64,000 bases of DNA from Myxococcus landrumus. Lineage in GTDB: Bacteria > Myxococcota > Myxococcia > Myxococcales > Myxococcaceae. The stretch spans positions 9,106,501 through 9,170,500 of the forward strand of contig NZ_CP071091.1 in NCBI RefSeq assembly GCF_017301635.1, written 5' to 3'. The position numbers and the translations under genes were made by a program. Within the stretch, counting starts at the first letter, position 1; each line of letters opens with the position of its first letter. Below, in pieces: positions 1 through 8,837 of the stretch. Below the pieces are notes generated by a model that ran no database searches, was not told the origin of the DNA, and saw only the letters and a program-made list of their open reading frames with translations.

Positions 1-192
1 AGGATTCTTCGCTTCTCGGACACGTCGACCTTCCTTGGCTCCGTTTCTATCCTACCCCTGTCCGGGGCACCAACGCCTTTCCCACCTGCTGAGATGGGCC
101 GGTGTCCCGTGAGTCCCCCTCCTGGCCGTCCCCCCAGGGGGCAGGCCCGACTTCTTCCAGCAAAGCCGCCGAAAAGGAGTATGCAGGGCGCC

Positions 193-1851
193 ATGATGCC
201 CCGAGTCCGCCATGCCTGGACGGCGCTGCTCCTGGTGGGATGCCTCCTCTGGACGCTCCCCGCCCTGGCACTCAATTCGGGCCTGTCTCAGCCCGCGTCC
301 CCCATGGACCGCCAGACGCCCCATGCCGCCGCGCAGGGCTTCCTCTCCGCGGCCCACCGAGGGGACTACGAGACGGCCGCGCACTACCTCGACCTGGACT
401 TCATCCCCCGGGCCCAGCAGCCCGAGCGCGGCGCGCAGCTCGCCCGCCGGCTCAAGTTCGTGCTGGACCGGAAGCTGGCCGTCGACCTGGCCTCGGTGAG
501 CAAGGCTCCCGAGGGAGACCCGGCCGACGCACGCTTCGACCAGCTGGGCGTCATTCCCCTGGATGGGGCCAATGTCTCCATTCGCCTCCAGCGCGTCACG
601 CAGGACAGCGCGCTGGTGTGGGTCTTCAGCGAGTCCACGGTGCGCATGGTGGATTCGCTCTTCGAGGCCTACGGGCCTCGCGTGGCGGAGTGGATGCCGC
701 CGTTCTTCTTCTCGGGGACGGTGCTGGGGCTGGAGCCGTGGCAGTGGCTGGGCCTGCTGGTGACGCTGCTCGCGGCGCTGGGATTGTCGCTGCTCCTGGA
801 GCGGGTGACGCTGGCCATCGCCCTGCGCGTGGCGCGCTGGACGGATGCGACGCTGGATGACCAGCTCGTGGAGGCGGGGCGCGGGCCGCTGCGGCTGCCC
901 TTCTTCGCGGCGCTGCTGGTGGTGGGCACGTCCTTCCTCCTCCTGCCGCGTCCCGTGCAGAGCGTGGCCAACCGAGTGAGCTACTCGCTGCTCATCGTCT
1001 CGGTGGCGTGGTTCATCCTGCGCTTCCTGCGGGTGTTCGCCGCCTTCGTGCAGAACCGCGTGTCCTCGGAGACACAGGACGCGGCGCGGGCCCGCTCGCT
1101 GCGCACCCAGTTCGCCGTGCTGCGCGCCGTCTTCGAGGCGGCGACGTACGTGGTGGCCGCCGCGCTGCTCCTCATGCAGTTCGAGGTGGTGCGCAACGTC
1201 GGCGTGTCCCTCCTCGCCTCCGCCGGTATCGCCGGCCTGGTGATTGGTCTTGCGGCGCAGAAGTCCATCTCCACGCTGCTCGCGGGCATCCAGCTCTCCA
1301 TCACCCAGCCCATCCGCATCGGGGACCAGGTGGTGGTGGAGACCGAGTTCGGCACCGTGGAGGAAATCACGCTGACCTATGTGGTGCTGCGCGTCTGGGA
1401 CCAGCGCCGCATGGTCATCCCCATCACCTACTTCCTGGACAAGCCCTTCCAGAACTGGAGCAAGGTCAGCCCCGAGCTCTTGGGCGCCGTCACCCTCCAG
1501 GTGGACTACTCCACGGACGTGGACGCCATGCGCGCGGAGCTCAAGCGCATCCTTTCGGGGGAGGCCCAGCACCTGTGGGATGGGCGGTTCCAGTCGGTGG
1601 TGGTGCTGGAGGCCCAGGACCGGACGCTCACCATCCGGGCCCTCGTGAGCGCGGCCAACCCGGACAAGCTCTTCGACCTGCGTGCCCTTGTCCGGGAGCG
1701 CCTGGTCTCCTTCCTCCGGGCGCACCCTCAGTGGCTGCCCTTCACCCGCACCGAGTCGCGCCAGGCGCCCACGCCCCTCCCGGAGCCCCGGGATGACCCT
1801 CAGCCCGACGCGCCACAGGATGCGCCACCTCCAGGGCCTCGGATGTCCTGA
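193..1851 (+). CDS. MscS-family mechanosensitive ion channel
   Basis: Small-conductance mechanosensitive channel that opens under membrane tension to release solutes. The product is about 552 residues. A signal-like hydrophobic N-terminus is followed by a periplasmic domain, several membrane segments (around residues 185-340), and the MscS pore helix and beta domain, recognisable in the GLVIGLAAQKSI stretch and the FGTVEEITLTYVVLRVWDQR stretch. It is longer than E. coli MscS (286 aa), as is usual for MscS/YnaI-type members with extra N-terminal domains. The start at 193 is chosen because an AAGGAG at 174-179 sits at a workable distance; 181 and 196 are alternatives. The C-terminal tail is Pro-rich. 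The gene is monocistronic. The first 192 bases hold nothing else I can identify. Confidence 0.85.
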   Translation: MMPRVRHAWTALLLVGCLLWTLPALALNSGLSQPASPMDRQTPHAAAQGFLSAAHRGDYETAAHYLDLDFIPRAQQPERGAQLARRLKFVLDRKLAVDLASVSKAPEGDPADARFDQLGVIPLDGANVSIRLQRVTQDSALVWVFSESTVRMVDSLFEAYGPRVAEWMPPFFFSGTVLGLEPWQWLGLLVTLLAALGLSLLLERVTLAIALRVARWTDATLDDQLVEAGRGPLRLPFFAALLVVGTSFLLLPRPVQSVANRVSYSLLIVSVAWFILRFLRVFAAFVQNRVSSETQDAARARSLRTQFAVLRAVFEAATYVVAAALLLMQFEVVRNVGVSLLASAGIAGLVIGLAAQKSISTLLAGIQLSITQPIRIGDQVVVETEFGTVEEITLTYVVLRVWDQRRMVIPITYFLDKPFQNWSKVSPELLGAVTLQVDYSTDVDAMRAELKRILSGEAQHLWDGRFQSVVVLEAQDRTLTIRALVSAANPDKLFDLRALVRERLVSFLRAHPQWLPFTRTESRQAPTPLPEPRDDPQPDAPQDAPPPGPRMS

Positions 1852-1876
1852 CGGAATTTCGACAAGGGAAGTGCAC

Positions 1877-1905
1877 TTGTCCGTTACTCAGGTGTTTTGA
1901 ATATT
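1877..1905 (+). promoter_or_regulatory. Candidate sigma-70-type promoter for the envelope operon
   Basis: TTGTCC at 1877-1882 and AATATT at 1900-1905 are separated by 17 bp, in an AT-rich patch that stands out in this GC-rich region. It lies just upstream of the 1968-5297 gene run. Each box matches four of six consensus positions. Inferred from sequence only. Confidence 0.4.
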
Positions 1906-1967
1906 GGCGGTGCCGGGCCGTCGATGTGTCGGAAAATCGCACCTACCTCATGTGGGGAGTCTTCGAG

Positions 1968-2534
1968 ATGAAGCGTCATTCCAGGTTGTGCGGCGCCCTT
2001 CTGTCGCTGGCCGTCGCGGCGCCGGTGTCCGCGGTTGCTCAGGAGCGGGGCCGCACGGATGGGCCCGAGGAATCCGAGTATGGGAAGGGTGGCTACTCGC
2101 GCTCGGGTGGCACGGGCGTGTCGCTCCAGTTGGACTGGGGCGCGGCCGTCAACTCCGAGAAGCCCCATCGGGACGCTCCGGAAGGCCCTCCGCTCTACGC
2201 AGGCGCCACGTTGTCGGTGTGGGGCGCGGACTGGTACTCGCTCGACGCGAGCTTCGCCTATGTCTTCGATGGTGGCCGGGTCATCGGCATGGTGGGCCCT
2301 CGCTTCCGCACCTGGGGCTGGCCGCTGGTGTTCAGCGCGGGCCTGAGGGCGGGCGCCATCTACATCCCCGAGGATGAGGGCCTTCGCTTCGGCATCTCTC
2401 CCCACCTGGGCGCCGAGGTGCTGATGGGCGCGCGCGACAACATCGTGCTTGGCCTCAACTACAACCCGGACATTCCCATCGGCGGTGGCGGCGTGTCGCA
2501 CCGGCTGGGTCTGGGCGTCGGCTACCGCTTCTAG
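1968..2534 (+). CDS. Predicted outer-membrane or periplasmic protein with signal peptide
   Basis: This 188-residue exported protein is of unknown function. The start at 1968 is set by GGGGAG at 1954-1959 and by the clean signal peptide it gives (MKRHSRLCGALLSLAVAAP, then an AQ cleavage region). The mature part alternates short polar and aromatic stretches and ends in an aromatic residue (GLGVGYRF), which fits a small outer-membrane beta-barrel. It is the first of four co-directional envelope genes. It overlaps none of them, and an AGGAGG for the next gene follows its stop at once. I do not recognise a named family. Confidence 0.6.
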   Translation: MKRHSRLCGALLSLAVAAPVSAVAQERGRTDGPEESEYGKGGYSRSGGTGVSLQLDWGAAVNSEKPHRDAPEGPPLYAGATLSVWGADWYSLDASFAYVFDGGRVIGMVGPRFRTWGWPLVFSAGLRAGAIYIPEDEGLRFGISPHLGAEVLMGARDNIVLGLNYNPDIPIGGGGVSHRLGLGVGYRF

Positions 2535-2547
2535 AGGAGGGAACGCC

Positions 2548-3378
2548 ATGATTGCCCAACTGCTCGCCGCGACGTTGGCGCTGGCCACCACTCAGGCGCC
2601 TGTCAGTGTCTCCTCTGCTGGAGGCTCGCCCCAGCTCTCCCTGCCGTTCCCCTCGGGGAACACGCAGACGTACAACATCATCCAGTGGGACCCGAACCAG
2701 CTCCCGCGCATCTACGAGCGCTCCGACCAGCTCCCGCTGACGGACGAGGAGCTGACCAAGCTGTCCCAGGCGGGCTTCGAGCCCGCGCAGCTCGTGAAGA
2801 TGATTGAGGAGCGGCGCTGCGCGTGTGACGCCAGCGCGGACGGACTCATCAAGCTGAAGAAGGCGGGGGTGAACGCCAGCGTGCTCGCGGCGGTGTCGCG
2901 GCATGGACTTGCGCCCAACCGCGAGCTGGAGCTGCTGGTGACCATGGACTTCACCGGCGAGAGCCGGGTGGCCCGTGAGACGTTCCTCTACTTCTTCGTC
3001 GACGACGGGGACCTCACCCGCGTCTTCACCGCCAACATCTCGGAGCTGCTCCAGCGCCGCAACCGCCACGAGACGAGCGTGGACCGCAGCGACATCCTCG
3101 TCGCGCGCACGGTGCGCCGCGTGCAGTTCGCTGGCCGGGTGCCGCTGAAGACGTACGGCAAGCACTCGGTGATGGTGGCCGCCAGCGCCAGCCCCACGCT
3201 CACCCATCCCTCCCAGCTCAATGAGCAGGAGCGGGCGAAGTCGCAGACCTATACGTTCGACTATCCCCGTTCCTCGCTGATGAGCCTGTGCCGCCTGACG
3301 GCCGGGTACCGCCGCGACGCGGTGCTCGCCTACAAGTGGAACTTCGAGGGCAGCCGCTTCGAATGCGAATGGAACTAG
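2548..3378 (+). CDS. Exported protein of unknown function, second gene of the LpoB-type operon
   Basis: A 276-residue protein with a short signal peptide; AGGAGG at 2535-2540 fixes the start. Around residues 65-120 it carries a helical stretch of the form LTDEELTKLSQAGF followed by LIKLKKAGVNASVLAAV. This two-helix pattern recurs in exported bacterial proteins of unknown role. The C-terminal half is mostly beta in character. It sits 13 bp after the previous gene and 14 bp before the lipoprotein gene, so an operon is likely. The function is unknown; an envelope role is inferred from the neighbours. Confidence 0.6.
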   Translation: MIAQLLAATLALATTQAPVSVSSAGGSPQLSLPFPSGNTQTYNIIQWDPNQLPRIYERSDQLPLTDEELTKLSQAGFEPAQLVKMIEERRCACDASADGLIKLKKAGVNASVLAAVSRHGLAPNRELELLVTMDFTGESRVARETFLYFFVDDGDLTRVFTANISELLQRRNRHETSVDRSDILVARTVRRVQFAGRVPLKTYGKHSVMVAASASPTLTHPSQLNEQERAKSQTYTFDYPRSSLMSLCRLTAGYRRDAVLAYKWNFEGSRFECEWN

Positions 3379-3392
3379 GAGTGACCCGCACC

Positions 3393-4001
3393 ATGAAGAC
3401 CCACCGCCTGATTCTCACCGCCTGCCTCGCCGCTTCGCTCGCCGCGTGCAGCGGCCCGCGTGCCTTCACGCGCGGGACGTACGAAGACCCGAACGAAATC
3501 GAGATGCTGTCGGACCAGTTCAACGAGAACGACCTGCAGCTCATCGCCAAGAAGATGGCGGAGTCGCTGGCCAACTCGCCGCGCTTCTCCACGCCGCGCC
3601 CGGACGGCTCGCTGCCCATCGTCCTCGTCGGCAAGCTGAAGAACAGCACCTCCGAGCACATCGACATGCGCTCCTTGGGCGACAAAATCCAGACGGCGCT
3701 GGCGCAGACGGGCCGCTTCGCCATGGTGGACCAGGCCGCGCGCCAGGACATCGCGGAGGAGTACGAGTATCAGCAGTCCGGTTACGTCGACGCGAAGTCC
3801 GCCAAGGGCCCCGGCGGTCAGGTGTCGGTGGACTTCCTGATGTCGGGAGACCTGGCCTCCATCATCCAGGAGGTCGGCCGCGACAAGCTCGTGTACTACA
3901 AGATGACGGCGAAGCTGAGCAACGTGCGCACCGGCCTCATCGAGTGGACGGATGAGAAGCAGATCCGCAAGAAGTTCGAGAAGCGCGGGGTCAGCTGGTA
4001 G
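3393..4001 (+). CDS. LpoB-type penicillin-binding protein activator lipoprotein
   Basis: Outer-membrane lipoprotein of the LpoB family, whose E. coli member reaches through the peptidoglycan to stimulate the bifunctional synthase PBP1b. The 202-residue product starts with a lipoprotein signal ending LAASLAAC (lipobox). The conserved body follows: IVLVGKLKNSTSEHIDM, then a helix with TALAQTGRFAMVDQ, then DFLMSGDLASI and YYKMTAKLSNVRTGLIEWTDEKQIRKKF. These are the family's signature blocks. AGGAG sits 11 bases before the ATG; a GTG at 3381 is less likely. The following gene is the TPR lipoprotein commonly found beside LpoB-like genes. The partner PBP is not in this window. Confidence 0.82.
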   Translation: MKTHRLILTACLAASLAACSGPRAFTRGTYEDPNEIEMLSDQFNENDLQLIAKKMAESLANSPRFSTPRPDGSLPIVLVGKLKNSTSEHIDMRSLGDKIQTALAQTGRFAMVDQAARQDIAEEYEYQQSGYVDAKSAKGPGGQVSVDFLMSGDLASIIQEVGRDKLVYYKMTAKLSNVRTGLIEWTDEKQIRKKFEKRGVSW

Positions 4002-4046
4002 TTCCGTCGTTGGCGCCGCCGGCTCCACGCGAAGGCTCGATTGCTC

Positions 4047-5297
4047 ATGATTTCTCATCTCGGCCTCACGGCGCGCCCTCGGGGTTGGGGCGCGCTCGCG
4101 CTGGCGAGCGTGCTCCTGTTGTCCGGCTGTGCGGGGGACTACGTGGCTCGCACGCGGGGCGTCCGCATGTCCTATCAGTCCGAGGACTACCCCAACGCGC
4201 TCGCGGAGTTGGACGCGGTGGAGAAGGAGGGCACAGACAAGGATGAGCTGCTCGTGCTCCTGGACAGGGGCATGGTGCTGCACTCCGCGCGCAAGTGGAC
4301 GGAGAGCAACGCCGTGCTGGAGCAGGCGGAGAAGCTGAGCGCGCAGCTCGATGGAACCTCCGTCAGCGAGGAGGCCGGGGCGCTGGTCACCAACGAGCGC
4401 CAGCGCGCCTACCGCGGGGAGGACTTCGAGAAGCTGATGATCTCCGTCATCCAGGCGCTCAACTACGCGAAGCTGGGGGATGACGAAGCGGCCATGGTGG
4501 AGGTGCGTCAGGTCAACGAGCGCCTCCAGAAGATGGTCACCGACGAGAAGAAGCCCTACGAGCAGCTCGCCATCGCGCGCTACCTGGGCGGCGTGCTGCG
4601 CGAGGACCAGCGCGACTGGGACTCGGCCTTCATCGACTACGCGAAGGCGTATGAGCTGGAGCCTCGGCTGGGGGCGCTCGTGGAGCCGCTCCTGCGGCTG
4701 GCGAAGTACACGGGCCGCGACCAGCTCTACGAAGAGCTCAAGGCGAAGTATCCGGACGTGGCCCATCCGCCGCTGGCGCGCGACGAGGCCCAGGTCGTGG
4801 TCATCGTGGAGGCGGGGCTGTCGCCGGAGAAGCATCCCGCGTCTCGCAACCACGATGGGGGCGGCCTCATCGAGGTGCCCGCCTACCGGGACCGGGGCAG
4901 CGCGCCCGCGGTGCATGTGTCACTGGGTGACCAGGATGCGCGGGCCGCGACGGTGACGTCGCTGGCGGACGTGGCTCGGCTCCATCTGGACACCCGGATT
5001 GGGGGCATGCTGGCCAAGCAGCTTGCCGGCGTGGCAGTGAAGGCGGGGCTCGCGGCCGGCCTGGGCGCGGCGACGAAGAGCGAGGAGCTGGGGGCCCTGG
5101 CCTTCATCCTGCTCAACGCGGGGAACGCGCCGGACCTGCGTTCCTGGCTTTCCCTGCCCGCCGAGTTCCAGGTGGCGCGGTTCCGCGTCTCAGCAGGGAA
5201 ACACCTGGTGCGAGTGGAGGCCGGAGGGCGGGTTTCCGAGCACGTGGTGGACGTCCAACCCGGTCGGGTGGGGTTGGTGGTGGTGCGACGCTACTGA
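4047..5297 (+). CDS. TPR-like lipoprotein adjacent to LpoB (COG3014-like)
   Basis: A 416-residue lipoprotein: the signal ends LLLSGCAG, with the lipobox Cys near residue 28. The N-terminal half is a helical repeat array (YPNALAELDAVEKEG; FEKLMISVIQALNYAKLGDDEAAMVEVRQVNE; RDWDSAFIDYAKAYELEP) of TPR type. The C-terminal half has a glycine-rich helix (GVAVKAGLAAGLGAATK) and a beta-rich end. This matches the COG3014-like proteins that neighbour LpoB-type genes in other bacteria, which is knowledge from memory. A TTG six bases upstream is an alternative start. It is the last gene of the envelope operon. Confidence 0.65.
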   Translation: MISHLGLTARPRGWGALALASVLLLSGCAGDYVARTRGVRMSYQSEDYPNALAELDAVEKEGTDKDELLVLLDRGMVLHSARKWTESNAVLEQAEKLSAQLDGTSVSEEAGALVTNERQRAYRGEDFEKLMISVIQALNYAKLGDDEAAMVEVRQVNERLQKMVTDEKKPYEQLAIARYLGGVLREDQRDWDSAFIDYAKAYELEPRLGALVEPLLRLAKYTGRDQLYEELKAKYPDVAHPPLARDEAQVVVIVEAGLSPEKHPASRNHDGGGLIEVPAYRDRGSAPAVHVSLGDQDARAATVTSLADVARLHLDTRIGGMLAKQLAGVAVKAGLAAGLGAATKSEELGALAFILLNAGNAPDLRSWLSLPAEFQVARFRVSAGKHLVRVEAGGRVSEHVVDVQPGRVGLVVVRRY

Positions 5298-5328
5298 CGC
5301 GGCGGTTTTGTTGTAGGGTGCGCGCCCC

Positions 5329-6108
5329 ATGTCGGTCCTGGCCACAGTGGCCCTCTATTCCCTGGTCGTTGTCGTCGGCTCGCTCCTTGGCGCGTTGGTG
5401 GTGCTTTGGAACGAGCGCCCGACGCAACTGGTCCGCTTCCTGGCCTTCGCCGCTGGCGTCATGTTGGGCGCGGCCTTCTTCCACATGTTGCCGGAGGCGT
5501 ACGAGGGCGGAGGCTGGTGGGCCTTCGCGCTGGTGCCCGGAGGCTTCGTCTTCCTGCTCGTGCTGGAGCGCTATCTGGTGGCGCACGCGGGTGAGGACGT
5601 GCCCGGGGACCACATGTCCGGCACGGGCTCGGGACACGGCGCCGAGGCGGGGCAGGTGCTCGGCTTGACGGCGTTCCTCGGGCTGTCGACGCACACGTTG
5701 TTCGACGGCATCGCGTTGGGCTCGGCGGTGGAGGAGGGCGTGGGGTTGATGGCGCTGCTGGCCATCGTCGCGCACAAGGTCCCCTCCGCGTTGTCGCTGG
5801 CCTCCATCCTGAAGACGGAAGGTCGCTCGAAGGGGTCCATCCTGCTGCTCGCCGTGCTGTACGGCTTGATGGTGCCGGCGGGTGCGCTGCTGTTCTTCGC
5901 GTTCGACGCGGTGATGGCCTTCGAGAGCATGGCGCCCAAGGCGTTGGCCTTCTCCGCGGGCACGTTCCTGTACATCGCCGTGTCGGACCTGCTGCCGCAC
6001 GTGCACAGACACGGCAAGGACCAGCCGGGGCGCAACGTGCTGGCGCTCTTCGTGGGCCTGGCCCTCATGTTCATGCTCGCTCGCATCATGGGGCACCCGG
6101 CGCACTGA
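5329..6108 (+). CDS. ZIP-family metal (zinc) transporter
   Basis: Inner-membrane divalent metal importer of the ZIP family, 259 residues with about eight hydrophobic segments. The diagnostic helix-4 region reads GLSTHTLFDGIALGSA, with the His and Asp metal ligands, and helix 5 has AHKVPSALSL. A central loop is His/Gly-rich (GDHMSGTGSGHGAEAG), as in other ZIP proteins. It starts 31 bp after the lipoprotein operon, so read-through is possible. I see no metalloregulator site upstream. Substrate choice (Zn, Fe or Mn) cannot be told from this sequence. Confidence 0.85.
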   Translation: MSVLATVALYSLVVVVGSLLGALVVLWNERPTQLVRFLAFAAGVMLGAAFFHMLPEAYEGGGWWAFALVPGGFVFLLVLERYLVAHAGEDVPGDHMSGTGSGHGAEAGQVLGLTAFLGLSTHTLFDGIALGSAVEEGVGLMALLAIVAHKVPSALSLASILKTEGRSKGSILLLAVLYGLMVPAGALLFFAFDAVMAFESMAPKALAFSAGTFLYIAVSDLLPHVHRHGKDQPGRNVLALFVGLALMFMLARIMGHPAH

Positions 6109-6270
6109 GCCGCCTGCTCGGTGGGACGAAGGGGAGGGCACGCGTGGGAGCGGGCCCCTGTCCGTGGGCCGGCCGCGTGGGTGCGCGAACCGGGGCGTGG
6201 ACGCACCCTTGCGGGGACTGGACCGTGTCGCGGCGCATGCCGTGCGGCCCAGACTGGAGGCGGCCTCGTC

Positions 6271-6708
6271 ATGCTCACCGTGGGCGACCTGATGACCCGC
6301 GACGTCATCACGTTGGAGGAGACGGATGACCTGGTTCGCGTGGATGACCTGCTGAAGCTCAATCACATTCGTCACCTGCCCGTGGTGAGGGATGGGCGGT
6401 TGGTGGGATTGGTGAGCCATCGGGACCTCATCCGCGCGCTGGCGCGCCAGGTGGCCTCCTCCGGCGCCGAGCCCATCGCCGTCGCCAGCATCATGTCGCG
6501 CGACGTGGAGTCGGTGAGGCCGGACCTGTCCGTGCGCGACGGCATCTACAAGCTCCTGGACCACCGGTTCGGCTGCCTGCCCGTGGTGGACCGGGACCGG
6601 CGGCTGGTGGGCATCGTCACGGAGGCGGACTTCATGCGCATGGCGGCGCGGCTCATGGATGCGGCGCAGTCGCGAGGCAGTGAGGAAGCGGGAGTCTCCG
6701 CGCATTGA
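6271..6708 (+). CDS. Two-CBS-domain protein
   Basis: A 145-residue protein that is essentially a tandem CBS pair. The first CBS runs from about residue 1 to 60 (VGDLMTRDVITLEETDDLVRVDDL ... HLPVVRDGRLVGLVSHRDLIRAL) and the second from about 70 to 130 (IMSRDVESVRPDLSVRDGI ... CLPVVDRDRRLVGIVTEADFM). Such stand-alone pairs usually bind adenine nucleotides and act as sensors. TGGAGG at 6255-6260 supports the ATG at 6271 over an ORF reading from further upstream. It is followed after 16 bp by a membrane protein gene. The ligand and partner are unknown. Confidence 0.85.
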   Translation: MLTVGDLMTRDVITLEETDDLVRVDDLLKLNHIRHLPVVRDGRLVGLVSHRDLIRALARQVASSGAEPIAVASIMSRDVESVRPDLSVRDGIYKLLDHRFGCLPVVDRDRRLVGIVTEADFMRMAARLMDAAQSRGSEEAGVSAH

Positions 6709-6724
6709 GCGGGAGGACACGCTC

Positions 6725-7813
6725 GTGGATGACGCAATCTCGGACGTGAGGGTGGAGCCCGTGGCGGCGGAAGGTTCCTCGCGCCGTCACGGCATCTGGG
6801 GCTGGCTTCCGGGCGTGTTGTTGCTCGGGGCCTTCACCGTGTTCGTGGTGGCGCGTTTCGGAGAGGAGAAGCAGTTCGCGCTCATGTTGAAGCGCGCGAG
6901 GCCGGAGTGGCTGCTGTGTGGCGCCGTGCTTCAGGTGCTCTCGTACCTCATCATGGCGGGCTGCTGGCGACTGGTGCTGGGCATGGCGAAGGTGAAGCCG
7001 CCCTGGTTCCGCACCGCGGGCCTGTCGGTGATGAAGCTCTCGTTCGACCAGCTCGTTCCCACCGCGGGCATCGGTGGCTCGGTGGTGGTGATGAAGGGGC
7101 TCCAGAGCGAAGGGGCTCCACCTCGAATCGCGACGGCCGCGCTGCTGGTCGACATGGTGTCGTTCTACATCGCGCATGCGATTGCAGTGGTCTTCGCCAT
7201 CGTGACGCTGTGGCTCCACGCGGCGTTGCACGCGGCCATCCTCGGGCTGGCGACGGCCTTCGCGGTGCTCGCGTGTGTGGTGCCGTTCGCCATCCTCTGG
7301 CTGACGCGGCATGGAGGCTGGAAGCCGCCGAAGTGGGCGCGCCGCATCCCGGGGCTCACCTCGTTGCTGGATTCCATCTCCCAGGTTCCCCCGGAGCTGG
7401 TGAGGGACAAGTGGCTCCTGGCGAAGGCGACCGCCTTGCAACTGGGAGTCTTCGTGGCGGACGCGCTCACGCTGTCGTGCATGCTGCTCGCGGTAGGGCA
7501 CCCGGTGGGCTTCCCGAGTGTGTTCGCCGCCTTCATGCTGGCCACGCTGGTGATGACCCTCAGCATCATCCCCGGGGGCGTGGGGACCTTCGAGGCGACC
7601 GCAGTGGGGACGCTGTCCTCGCTGGGCGTGCCGGTGTCGGTATCGCTCACCGCGGTGCTGTTGTTGCGGGGTTTCACCTTGTGGTTGCCGCTGCCGCTGG
7701 GGGTGATGTTCCTGCATCGCATGCTGGGGATGCGGCTGCGCGATGTGATGTCACGTCCACGGAACGAGTCCGAGGACACGCCCGCTGAATCGCCCCAGCG
7801 GAGCCACGCGTGA
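6725..7813 (+). CDS. YbhN/lysylphosphatidylglycerol synthase-type integral membrane protein
   Basis: A 362-residue membrane protein with about eight helices, resembling the flippase-like LPG synthase TM region (UPF0104/YbhN) without the soluble aminoacyl-transferase domain. Typical features are the stretch around FDQLVPTAGIGGSVVVMKGL and the GGVGTFEATAVGTL motif near the C-terminus. I chose GTG 6725 because GGGAGG at 6711-6716 sits 8 bases ahead; an ATG at 6659 would overlap the CBS gene by 50 bp. The role is probably lipid handling in the inner membrane, but the substrate is not predictable. Confidence 0.75.
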   Translation: MDDAISDVRVEPVAAEGSSRRHGIWGWLPGVLLLGAFTVFVVARFGEEKQFALMLKRARPEWLLCGAVLQVLSYLIMAGCWRLVLGMAKVKPPWFRTAGLSVMKLSFDQLVPTAGIGGSVVVMKGLQSEGAPPRIATAALLVDMVSFYIAHAIAVVFAIVTLWLHAALHAAILGLATAFAVLACVVPFAILWLTRHGGWKPPKWARRIPGLTSLLDSISQVPPELVRDKWLLAKATALQLGVFVADALTLSCMLLAVGHPVGFPSVFAAFMLATLVMTLSIIPGGVGTFEATAVGTLSSLGVPVSVSLTAVLLLRGFTLWLPLPLGVMFLHRMLGMRLRDVMSRPRNESEDTPAESPQRSHA

Positions 7814-7888
7814 GCCGCCGACACACTTTGGCTTGGCTTTCGTCGCGAGGGACCTGAGGATGCGCGCCCCCCAAAGGGCACGGCACTC

Positions 7889-8788
7889 ATGGAAAAACGC
7901 ACGGACTGGTATGAACACCCGGAGTACTACGAGGCCATCTTCGGCACGGACACCGTGCGAGAGGTGGACTTCCTCCAGGCGTTGAGCGCGCGCCATGGCA
8001 CGGGAGGCTCGAAGTGGTTGGAGCCCGCGTGTGGCGCGGGGCGGTTGGTCGAGGAGGCCGCCCGCCGCGGGTTGAAGGTCACCGGTTACGACATCTCCGA
8101 GGCGATGCTGGCCCATGCGTGCAAGCGGCTGACTCCCGCGGAGCGTCGACGGGTGAAGCTGGCTCCGTCCCGCATGGAGGAGTTCTTCGTGCCCGAGCTG
8201 GAGGGACAGGTGGATGTCGCGCACAACCTGGTCTCCACCTTCCGGTATCTCGACAGCGAGGCGGCGGCGCTCGCGCACTTGAAGGGGACTCGGCGGTTGC
8301 TCAAGCCAGACGGCGTCTATGTGCTGGGCTTCCACCTCACTGACTATGCGAGGACGACGCCGGAGCACGAGCGGTGGCTGGGGAAGGTGGGGAAGGACAA
8401 GGTCGTCTGCAACACGCACGAGGGCTTGCCGGAGCGCCCAGCCCGTCGCTCACCGATGCGCAACCGGTTGCGCATCACCGGGCCTGGGAAGGACTGGCTC
8501 ATCGAGACCACGTGGTACTTCCGCACGTACGACGGAACCCAGGCGCGCAAGCTCTTCCGCGACGCGGGACTGCACGTCGTGGCCGAGTACAACTTCGACT
8601 ACGACCTGGAGGCGCCGGAGAAGCGAGGCAGCCGCCGGTTGGACCGGGTCTTCGTGCTGAAGCCGGTGCCTCTCTCGGACAGCGCGCGGCCACAGGTGGA
8701 GGTCTCCGCCGCGAAGTCGAAGCCCGCGAAGAAGCGAGCCTCGGTGAAGAAGTCCGCCGTGAAGAAGCCGGCCCGCAAGGGGCGCTGA
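7889..8788 (+). CDS. SAM-dependent methyltransferase with Lys-rich tail
   Basis: Class I methyltransferase, 299 residues. Motif I is LEPACGAGRL at residues 44-53, followed by VTGYDISEAMLAHA (acidic ribose ligand) and DVAHNLVSTFRYL as the motif IV region. The N-terminus WYEHPEYYEAIF is typical of the Methyltransf_25-like group. The last 30 or so residues are almost all Lys, Ala, Ser, Val and Pro, a basic tail that could bind nucleic acid or acidic partners. The gene converges on the TfuA gene, with a hairpin between them. The substrate is unknown. It points toward the YcaO/TfuA unit but is not co-transcribed with it. Confidence 0.8.
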   Translation: MEKRTDWYEHPEYYEAIFGTDTVREVDFLQALSARHGTGGSKWLEPACGAGRLVEEAARRGLKVTGYDISEAMLAHACKRLTPAERRRVKLAPSRMEEFFVPELEGQVDVAHNLVSTFRYLDSEAAALAHLKGTRRLLKPDGVYVLGFHLTDYARTTPEHERWLGKVGKDKVVCNTHEGLPERPARRSPMRNRLRITGPGKDWLIETTWYFRTYDGTQARKLFRDAGLHVVAEYNFDYDLEAPEKRGSRRLDRVFVLKPVPLSDSARPQVEVSAAKSKPAKKRASVKKSAVKKPARKGR

Positions 8789-8800
8789 GTCCGCGAAGCA

Positions 8801-8828
8801 CAGCGGCCCTGATGGAGAGGGGCCGCTG
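8801..8828. terminator. Candidate bidirectional hairpin terminator
   Basis: Perfect 9-bp inverted repeat CAGCGGCCC / GGGCCGCTG with a 10-base loop, between the convergent methyltransferase and TfuA genes. It has no U-tract, which is common in very GC-rich genomes, so termination efficiency is uncertain. Confidence 0.5.
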
Positions 8829-8837
8829 GTGCCTGAA

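Noticed and set aside
52-1725. A 557-codon minus-strand frame over the MscS gene
   Set aside because: The composition is Arg/His/Gln/Glu-rich with no domain, while the plus strand encodes a clear MscS family protein.
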